Assembly: GCF_014529535.1 (NCBI RefSeq)
Contig: NW_023503501.1
Location: 7,012,150 to 7,076,149, forward strand
From: Bradysia coprophila
Lineage: Eukaryota; Arthropoda; Insecta; Diptera; Sciaridae
Direction of reading: 5' to 3'
Length of the DNA stretch: 64,000 nucleotides
A model generated the notes under the pieces. That model saw only the letters and a list, made by a program, of their open reading frames with translations. It ran no database searches and had not been told where the DNA came from. Both the position numbers and the translations under genes were made by a program. Shown here piece after piece: positions 1 through 9,700 of this stretch. How positions within the stretch are numbered: position 1 is the first letter of the stretch; each line of letters opens with the position of its first letter.

Positions 1-32
1 TTTGGAACATCTTAATTAACGTACGCCCTCAC

Positions 33-1519
33 CTTCGAAGCTTCTTCCAAATCGAATTCGTAGGTCGCGCTACGTTTCAGTTTTAAGTCGTTGATTATCA
101 CCGACGAGGTTCCAAGTACGTCAGCAACTGTTTGTCCCATAGATTTAAGGTCGATTTTTGTGTCTGGAATAGTTTCAGCTGATGATGGTCAGTTCTAATA
201 TTCAAGTGCGTGTTGACATACCTTTGTCCTTCTCCATTATTTCAAGTGCCAGATCACGAGCCTCGTCTAGAACATCCTTTAAGAATACAACATTTCCCCT
301 TCTGGTACTCATTTTTGCTATTCGACCGAACTTAATGTGCCGCAAGTGATCAACTTTCGGAAAATGTAACAGTTTCGCCACGTCAAACATGGATTGGAAA
401 TGATTGTGCTGTCCGTTCTCGACGACGTATAGCATTTCATCGAAGTCATACTTCTTAGAGCGATCGAAAATCGCTGCAACATCGCGAGTCAAGTACAACG
501 TCGTCCCATCACTTTTCCGCAACGTATACGATTTGTCTCCCGCTTCAACTATGGATTTCCCGTCCGAATCGGTCTTTAATAATCCCCTTTCGTTCATGAG
601 GTCAATGATTTGCATAATGTTCTGCTTGCGATACTCCGACTCCCATGAATACTCATCGAATTCAATTCCAAGACGTCGATAGATCCCTTTCAATTCATCT
701 ACAGTGAACTTTCGACATTCCATCCAATCACTGAGGTCTGTCGTTTGGCCATTTTCTAATTGACAGAAAATGCTCCGTGCTCTTTCCGAAATGCTGGGAT
801 CCGATGCGGCCAGTTGATTGGCTTGAACGTAAGCATTGAACAGATGTGTGATTGGATCGGACTTGATATCTTTGGTGGACAATTTATTGAGTTCCATTCC
901 GATTTGCAGCAGACCGAATTGTGTTCCCCAATCGCCCAAATAATTCATTCGGATTACATCGTGGCCAAAAAACTTGTAAATATTTGATATGAAATTGCCG
1001 ATGATTGTTGAACGCAGGTGGCCGAAATGGAACGGTTTCGCTATATTCGGCGAACTGAACTCGACGATGATTCGCCGTTTCGGTTCGTTGAACACAGTCT
1101 TGTCGGCGCTGGCAAACACTTCGCTGACAAAGTTATTGTGATTCAGTGCAAACGTGACCACATTATCGTACGAATGATTTACCAATTTCGCTCCGACTAT
1201 TTGCTCCTTATCATAGTCAGCTGTCAACACATCCGAAACGATTTCGGTCGGCGATTTTGATAGGCCCACATCTTTACAGATCGAAGCGAATTCCTTTGTC
1301 GATAGATGAAATTCAGGCTGATTTTCGCCTCTTCGCAATTTTAGAGCACCGTAGATCGATTGGAAAGCCAATGGTTCGTTTGCATCGACTCGTAATAACT
1401 GGAGAATCTATTTTGCCGGTTGAATGGAGGATCGTAAGACTCATTGTCTATGCAAATCATTGCGAATATTATATCACACTCACTCTGGAACTCAGCGCAT
1501 TTCGAAATTGGACGGTCAT
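33..1519 (-). CDS. RARS2: Mitochondrial arginyl-tRNA synthetase, 5' part (partial)
   Basis: Class I aminoacyl-tRNA synthetase that charges mitochondrial tRNA-Arg in the matrix. My model has exons 1519-1484, 1398-222 and 178-33, all with GT-AG borders and consistent phase; the 3' end lies beyond the window start. Exon 1 encodes only 12 residues (MTVQFRNALSSR), basic and acid-free, as in a mitochondrial targeting peptide, and ends at a GTGAGT donor. Exon 2 carries the HIGH-type signature HFGHLRS and the KMSTRRGNV loop, the arrangement seen in eukaryotic mitochondrial ArgRS. Exon 3 (VADVLGTSSVIINDLK) resembles the region after the KMSK loop. The anticodon-binding DALR domain must lie outside the window. 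The long frame also opens at a TTG codon at 1371, but it runs upstream to a splice acceptor at 1399-1400, so the ATG at 1519 is preferred. Confidence 0.9.
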
Positions 1520-1755
1520 TTTGTTAGTCGTCGGTCAACGGTTCGGCTTTAATTATCAGAATTTAGGAACTTTCATCATCTCACCATCTCATTGTACATT
1601 GTTTACCTTTGGGATGTGATCTGATATCAGGGTCGGATGTCAAACTTTGACAAGTTAAGATCTAGTATTGCATCAGAAATTAATTGTCATTGGTCGTTGG
1701 TGCGTGGTTGGTTTGAATCGAACACTAATAGAGCAATGAAAGTACACTTTCATTG

Positions 1756-3136
1756 GAAGCTGCGGGAATTTGCTCATAGATAGGCCTCACAGATAAATGG
1801 AATTTTTGGCTAATACTTAAAACATATAATTCCAGTCATTGAAAGTGTATTTAAAATTCCACGAATCAATACTAACTTTTTGCATTATTGTTCTTTGAAG
1901 AACGAATTAAGTACAATGACGCTCTTAACGATAACTCGAAAAATTAGAACGAAGTTCTGTGAGATATGAAATCTCAATATTCCCATCTGCGTAACAAGCG
2001 CCTTTTGCAATTAAACCAAAAAATTCATTTTATTATACGAGCCTATCACGCAATTTTTTTCGTTTTAATAATTTAAAATTAAACCTACCAGCTACCAGTC
2101 TAAATAAAAAAGACAAAATTTCGATTCTGTGAACAATAATCATTCAAAATCAAAATTATACACAAAAATGTGCGCCAACAATGCGAATTGAATGATTAAA
2201 GTGTGCGCACTCCAAACGTTTCAGATGTATGCATTGCACAGTGCTTTCTACGGCAATAAGATAGCCGTGCCTTTTTGCCCACAAATGTTCTGAGTGATAT
2301 TTTGACCAAAATGTCCGGTCAATCTTCACCAAACTTTAGAGAATGAAAGTTCCACACGACTTTTAGCGGTACTCCCCAAAAAAAGTTCAAAAAGTTTTGT
2401 TTTTGTTCCCGTACGGACTCTCTCAAAAGGGCATTTGGGGTGCTATATAGCACCCCAAATGCCCTTTTGAGAGAGTTCGTTTTCATAGTAAATATTAACT
2501 TTTTGATTTGTTTTTTTGGGAATATCGTTAAAAGTCGTGGGGAACTTTCATTCTCTAAAGTTTGGTGAAGATTGACCGGACATTTTGGTCAAAATATCAC
2601 TCAGAACATTTGTGGGCAAAAAGGCACGGCTATCTTATTGCCGTAAAAAGCACTGTGCAATGCATACATCTGAAACGTTTGGAATGCGCACACTTTAATC
2701 ATTCAATTCGCATTGTTGGCGCGCATTTTTGTGTATAATTTTGATTTTGAATATTGTTCACAGAATCGAAATTTTGTCTTTTTTATTTAGACTGGTAGCT
2801 GGAAAGGTTTAATTTTAAATTATTAAAACGAAAAAAATTGCGTGATAGGCTCGTATAATAAAATGAATTTTTTGGTTTAATTGCAAAAGGCGCTTGTTAC
2901 GCAGATGGGAATATTGAGATTTCATATCTCACAGAACTTCGTTCTAATTTTTCGAGTTATCGTTAAGAGCGTCATTGTACTTAATTCGTTCTTCAAAGAA
3001 CAATAATGCAAAAAGTTAGTATTGATTCGTGGAATTTTAAATACACTTTCAATGACTGGAATTATATGTTTTAAGTATTAGCCAAAAATTCCATTTATCT
3101 GTGAGGCCTATCTATGAGCAAATTCCCGCAGCTTCT
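1756..3136. repeat. 1.38 kb near-perfect palindrome (foldback element)
   Basis: Two arms of about 690 bp are inverted copies of each other, meeting at GCTATATAGC (2442-2451) with no spacer. The outer end is GAAGCTGCGG on the left and CCGCAGCTTC on the right. The arms match closely except for scattered changes and a more diverged stretch in the inner 100 bp. TTG borders the element on both sides, which may be a 3 bp target duplication. No open frame of note is present. A transcript through it would fold into one long hairpin, so it may be a foldback transposon or a source of hairpin-derived siRNA. Confidence 0.9.
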
Positions 3137-3722
3137 TGTAGAGTATTATGATGAAAGCGAAAGAAATATTTTGACAAGTACCCCAAGGCAACTTATAATA
3201 AACTGGTCTTTGGTCTTCACCGTCTTCACGGTCTTCACACTCACATCATAGCATGTTTTCAACAAGCAAATACGCTGACAAGTACTCCAAGGCAAGTTAT
3301 AATTAAATGTTCTCTATAGACTGTTATGATCAGAGCGAGCAGATAATTATAACTTAAGAAGGATCTCATCACAACAGTCTATTCCTTCGTCGAAGGCCTC
3401 GCATTTCTAAGTTATAGTTAACGAGTAAAAGAGAAATGTTAGCTTTTTACTGGGTCCAGTGCAAAGTACATTGAGAAATTATTTGTCATCCAGCTCTACA
3501 ATGTAACAAATTACAAATCTCGCGGGTAGTAAATTCTCTTCCAAATGTCATCGGTGTTCTATTACTAAAAATGTATCTGTCGCCATCATACCCATCATAT
3601 CACAACAAAAAACATAAACATTGCGAACAAGGGACAGACAAAAGGGAAACAAAAAAAGTCGAAAAGATCACATAAAGTCGATGCGAAAATAACATCGAAT
3701 GGTAGACACCTGACCACCGCAA
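3137..3722. other. Intergenic, 5' flank of the zinc-finger gene
   Basis: No gene is recognised. A short degenerate direct repeat is visible (ACAAGTACCCCAAGGCAACT near 3174 and a similar sequence near 3279). The promoter of the ZAD gene presumably lies here, but I see no clear TATA box. Confidence 0.5.
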
Positions 3723-6700
3723 ATGGACTACAACATAAACATAAATAAAATTTGTCGAGTTTGCTTAGAAGAAGGCGTTTTAACATCAATATTTAATATG
3801 GAGTTTGCTATGATGCCAGGTGACGACATGCAATTTTAAATTTTAATTTACCAGCAAATCTAACGGGAAATTTCTATTTCAGCTGATATGATTATGCTTT
3901 GTGCTAAAGTGAAGGTGAGTTTCTACATCCGATCTTAGTGTCTCCAATGAATCAGGGAGTGCTCTCAGCTTCTGTCTGGAACTCAAATCTTCATCGGATA
4001 TTTTCCAGGTTTACAAAAACGATGGTCTACCTTCGGTGATCTGTAACAATTGCATATATCGACTGGGTGCTGCTTATCATTTCAAACAACAATGCGAGAA
4101 CTCGGACCTGCGATTGCGGTCTTACTTAGGAATATTAGACAAAGGATTCGGGTAACTCACCACTTTTACACTCACAGTGTGTGCGTAAACTATAGAAGTC
4201 TAAGGTTAATTTATGCTCACTTTCGATGTGAATCGAAGCGGGTCATAATCAGCTCTTTAGATTTTCTCGGATGCTCAATTCTCAATCATACAATAAGAAA
4301 GATTCTTGTCGAGTGTCGGGAATTGAATGATTTATTTTTACAAAATGTTCTGGTTTTATACATTTTTAAAGGAAGAAAAGCTAATATGATCGTATACAAT
4401 TCAAAAGAATCCTTGGATTACAATATTTTAACAAGTGAATAAAATTGAGTGAGTGATTGAAAGTTGAAAGTTAAATGAATGGAAATAATTTAGAAAACAA
4501 GTTAATAGTAAATTGACACGCTACATTCCTCCCCATGTTTCTTCGTAGTCGTCCATGTGAAGAAGTAACAGTTCTTTGAAGTGGGTCAATTTTTGCTGGT
4601 ATACGGGAAAATTGCAGATGAATGGAATTTCCCAATGATTGTTGATTGATGATCATTCGAACCAATTTCATATGTTGCGGATCCAATTTTCTGAAGTACA
4701 ACATATGGTCCTTCTTTTCGTGGAAGAAATTTTGCTGTCGTTTGTTGAGTTGAATTACTTTTTTTATGAGAAGTAATCCATACAAGATCTCCTGCTGTAT
4801 ATCCAGGATCGGGACGATGTTTTTCGTCAAAATATTTTGCATTTCGGTTGTGGACGATTGTTTTAGTTTCTTTTACATCTTTGAGTGTATCGGATATTTG
4901 CAATAATTTTGGTGTAATTTGAGCAACAAAGTTTTCAGAATTTGCGATTGATCTTAAATCATGTTCCATATCATCGATGGTACGTAGTTCTCGGCCAAAC
5001 GTGAGGAATGCAGCTGAGAATCCGGTACTTTCGTTTCTTGCTGAATTCATTGCGAAACGTATTGTTGGTAGTTTGTCTGGCCAGTTTGTATGGTCGTTAG
5101 CTACCAATATTGATAATTGCGCACGAATATCTCGATTCTTTCGTTCGCATGGATTTGATTGAGGATGATATACCGGAGTAAAGGATTGTTTAATGTTTAA
5201 ACAATATGCCAATTTTTGAAAAACAGCCGAAATGAATTGTGGACCATTGTCGCTTATGATGCGTCGTGCTATACCGTAACGAAAGAATATCTCGAATATT
5301 AGTTTGTGTGCGCATGATTCAGCTTGGACGTTTTTCATTGCAAATAATTCAATCCAACCAGTTGCGACATCTTCAATGACGAAAATATACTTATGGCCCC
5401 ATCGTGATGTTGGTAAAGGTCCAATTAAATCAATTGCAACAATTTCGAATCGTTGATTGCTTGCAGTTGTCTGTAATATTCCAACTGGTTTCAAATTGTT
5501 GGCTTTATATTGTTGGCAAGCCAAACACTTTCCAACATAATCCGATATGTCCTTACGCATTTTTGACCAAAAATAGCGTGTTGCAATTCGGTTGATTGTA
5601 CGGTTAACCCCATAATGACCAGCCGTTGGATTGTCGTGATAAGTCTGTAATATTTTCATTACATTTTGTTTTGGAACCACCAATTGTGCTTCTTCTGGTG
5701 TATTGTCAGATATTTCGGTTGAGTATTTATATAAGACTCCGTTATTTAGAAAATAGCCCCGATTAGTCCATTTAATGAATCTTTCGTTTTCTTCTGGTAA
5801 CTCAAAATCTTCGATAATCATTTTAAGTTCTTCGTCTGATAATTGTTCCAATCGTAATTTTTCGGCCGAATGTCGTGGTAGGTCCACTTGAATTGTATTT
5901 ATAGGCAATTCTTCAATAGATTCTTTTTCAATTTGTGTTTCCTGGCGAGGTGGTCGTGAGAGTGTATCTGCAACTGTATTGATTCGACCAGGTGTATATT
6001 GAATGTTTACGTTAAATGCTTGGATTCTTAATGCCCAACGAGCTAACCGTCCAGACGGCGATTTTATGGACATTAGCCATTTTAGCGGTTGGTGATCAGT
6101 AATCAGATTTATTTCTTTGTCTTCGATATATCCGCGAAATTTCTCCAAAGCCCAAACTACTGCCAATGCCTCTCGTTCAATTGTCGAGTAATTTCGTTCA
6201 GCCGATAGTAATAGTCTGCTTGCATATTCTATTGGGTGATCGTTATCAGTCGTTCCTTGAACCAAAACTGCACCGATTGCATAACCACTTGCATCTGTTT
6301 TGATTGTTAATGGTGATAATTCGTCCAATTGACCCAAAACTGGTGCTGTTGTTAGTGCATTCTTTAATTTGTCGAAACTTTCTTGTTCTGTTTCTGTCCA
6401 TTGCCATGAAACATTTTTGCGAGTCAATTTCGATAGTGGTTGAGATATTTTTGCGAAGTCTTCGATAAATTTTCTGTACCAAGAACAAGTTTGAATGAAC
6501 GATAACAATTCTTTTATATTCTTTGGTGCTTCTCGTTCGATAATAGCACTGATTTTTGATGGATCCAATTTAATTCCTTCGGATGTTAGTATGTGTCCCA
6601 AATATTTTAAGGATTTGCAAGCGAATTTACATTTTGATGAGTGTGCACGTAATTGGAATCGTTGTAAACGTTCAAATACATTTTTTAAGTCCTCCAAATG

Positions 6701-9700
6701 TTGTTCGAATGTTTTTGAAATGATAATGATATCGTCCAAATAAATTAATATCAAAATTGATGGCAATCCATTCCGGAACCTGTTCATCAAACGTTGGAAA
6801 GTTGCTGGAGCATTGCATAGTCCAAACGGCATTTTTTTGAATTGGTAAGAACCAAATGGAGTGACAAATGCTGTTTTCTCTTTATCTTCTTCATTCATTA
6901 GTATTTGCCAGTATCCTGATTTCAAATCAATTGATGACATGAATAGAGTACCTCGAGCTTCTTGTAATAAGTCGTCGATTCTTGGTAGTGGGAATGAATC
7001 CTTTACTGTGATTGCATTTAATTTTCGATAGTCTATACAGAATCGGATTGAACCATCCTTTTTGGGAAGCATTACGACTTGAAATGCCCATGGAGAGTCA
7101 CTCTCTTCAATAACGTCTTGTTCTAGCATAGCATCTAATTCTTTTTTCATTATGTCACGTTTCGTCGCAGACATTCGATACGGTGGATTTGCAATTGGTA
7201 AATGGTTTCCCGTATTTATTTTGTGGACTGCGAATGGACATGGACCCACGGTTTCATTAAAATTGGTTTCGTAGTTTTGTAATAGTTTATTCAATTTGAT
7301 TTCCTGTTCGACCGATAATGAATGTTCGTTTTGAAATTCGATCATTTGGATATCCAGAATGTCCAAATCTGCACCTGGAGTTGGAGGACGTTCTGGTGAT
7401 TCTGGTGGACTGTTTGATCCAAATAAGTCTTGGAGTCTTTGAGCAATCTTTGTCGAAATATTTTTCTTCTTTGGTGGTGTTTTAATCGGCGAGATCGGTT
7501 TGATTGGTGTCATATACTTGGAGTGTATAATTTCCAATATAGCTTCACATTGTTCCGTTTGTTCGCCATCGTCTGAAGATTCGATTTTCTGTGGTTTGCG
7601 CCAATTGGTTGTTGGAATCATTTCGGGCTTTTGAAATTCGAAATCTGTTGCGTTTTCGTGGGGTTTTGCCAAATTTATAATTTTGAATAATTGTTTCAAT
7701 CGCCGTTTCTTCGATTTGCTGATAACACCGGTGTTCATCTTGTTTTCGACTTTTGGATCGTCGTTTTCTTTTGTATCGTAGTTTTTGGTCAGATCATACG
7801 AAAATGTACTCATTGGAGCGTTTATGAACCACCATATTCGTTGGATTGGTGAAATGATAATCCCTGATTGTTCTAAGAAATCAATTCCTAGGAGTGTGCG
7901 ATTTTTGTCGGTGTCTGATAATACTACCAAATTGATTTTGAAATTTCGATTCTGGATTGTGATCACCGCTTGGATAATTTTTATCATGTCCTTTTTGATC
8001 TTTCCATCCGCTTGTTTGATATTTGCAATTTTTGAAATGGAGATACTTCCTTTTTGTAGTAGTCGTTTGTACAAATTTTCACTTGCAATGCTCGTTTTTG
8101 CTGCTGTGTCGAAAAATGCAGTTTTAGCTAATGTATTGATTTGACATGAAATGGCAGGTATTGGAGCTTCCAATGTCAGCATAACGTGAGAAAAATCCAA
8201 TTCAATCGATGCTGCGTGTAAAGTTGGTTTACAGTCTGGACAGTTGTTTCGGATAAATCCAGGTTTTCCGCATCCATAACATTTGGTGGTATTTTTCCCA
8301 TTATTTTCTTCGGTGGCCATCGTTTCGGGTTTCGATGATTCAAATTTATTTTTACGGGTGCATTCTTTTGTTGAATGATTTTTCATTTTACAATAATCAC
8401 AGAACTTGGATTTTGCCTCGTATTTTGCTTTGACTTCAATTTGATGTTCTTCGATTACTCTTGCACGAGTCAGTAATTCAATGAATGTTGTAATAGAATT
8501 TCGTGGCATATCCTTCCGAATGTATTGGAGTAAACCACCATATACGAAGTCGATTTGTGTTGCTTCGTTATGATTGTGTACCATTCTTGATATGAGAGCT
8601 CTTTGACGACAGATATAATTTTCCGTCGTTTCATTTTCCACTTGCTTCGATTCAATTATTTTTGTGTAGATTTGATAGTTTTTCATTGGTGGTGCATAGG
8701 CATTTCGTAATGCTGTAACCGCTCCATTCCAATCTATGATGGTTGTACGTATTCCTTCCCACCAAGTGGATGCTTCTTTTTTGAATAAGAGTGGTAATCC
8801 TTGTAATGCGTCTACGTCATTTATGTGTTCCGTTCTTTTAAAGATTTCCACTTCGTTGATAAATGCTTCGACCTTGTAGAGTTCTCTTGACCCGTCGAAT
8901 GTTGCTTTGCATGATGTCATTCCTAAACGATGACGTTGTTGCAATGCGTCAATTAATTGTTGGATTTGTTGACCATTCAGCGCCATATTTGCTGTTGATG
9001 ACCTTGTGTTAGCCACTGTGAAATTGTTTTAATTCCTTTCGAATTTTAAATTTACGTTGGGCGCCAATATAGAAGTCTAAGGTTAATTTATGCTCACTTT
9101 CGATGTGAATCGAAGCGGGTCATAATCAGCTCTTTAGATTTTCTCGGATGCTCAATTCTCAATCATACAATAAGAAAGATTCTTGTCGAGTGTCGGGAAT
9201 TGAATGATTTATTTTTACAAAATGTTCTGGTTTTATACATTTTTAAAGGAAGAAAAGCTAATATGATCGTATACAATTCAAAAGAATCCTTGGATTACAA
9301 TATTTTAACAAGTGAATAAAATTGAGTGAGTGATTGAAAGTTGAAAGTTAAATGAATGGAAATAATTTAGAAAACAAGTTAATAGTAAATTGACACGCTA
9401 CATAAACCATTTCGTTTATAGTACTAGGGACAACGAAACCAACACCGACAATCCCATTCAACAAGTCGAACGGAAGAATCAAGACGACGATGACGATGAG
9501 GAAAAGAAAAAAACGTCGAAAAGGTTGGAACGATTTGACATAATTGACCGTACGGTTTTTGATGATGTTTTTCATTTAGCAGAACTCGAAGTCGATACAA
9601 ACGCAAGCTGCCAGAAGAGCGAAAAAAACGAGGCCCGAAACCGAATCCTTCGAAAGTTCCGCAAACTTGCTATGAATGCAACAAAAATTTTAAATGTGCT

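Larger units (their letters stand above)
4191..9402 (-). mobile_element. Complete Ty3/gypsy LTR retrotransposon
   Basis: The 5212 bp element lies antisense in intron 3 of the ZAD gene. It has two 335 bp LTRs (4191-4525 and 9068-9402) that I read as identical, a 5 bp TAAAC target duplication, a primer-binding site, a polypurine tract and one continuous gag-pol frame. Read in element direction the LTR runs TGTAGCG...TTCTATA, so the 3' end departs from the usual CA. Identical LTRs and an open frame point to a recent insertion. No env-like frame is present. Confidence 0.95.

Noticed and set aside
404-1619. Plus-strand open frames opposite the ArgRS gene
   Set aside because: They overlap the conserved synthetase exons antisense and start at TTG or inside codons of the real gene.
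1756-3136. CRISPR array or phage-type repeat
   Set aside because: This is a two-arm palindrome, with no repeat-spacer pattern; nothing in the window is prokaryotic.
9348-9575. Minus-strand frame across the right LTR edge
   Set aside because: Shadow frame of the LTR and the ZAD exon; no family likeness.
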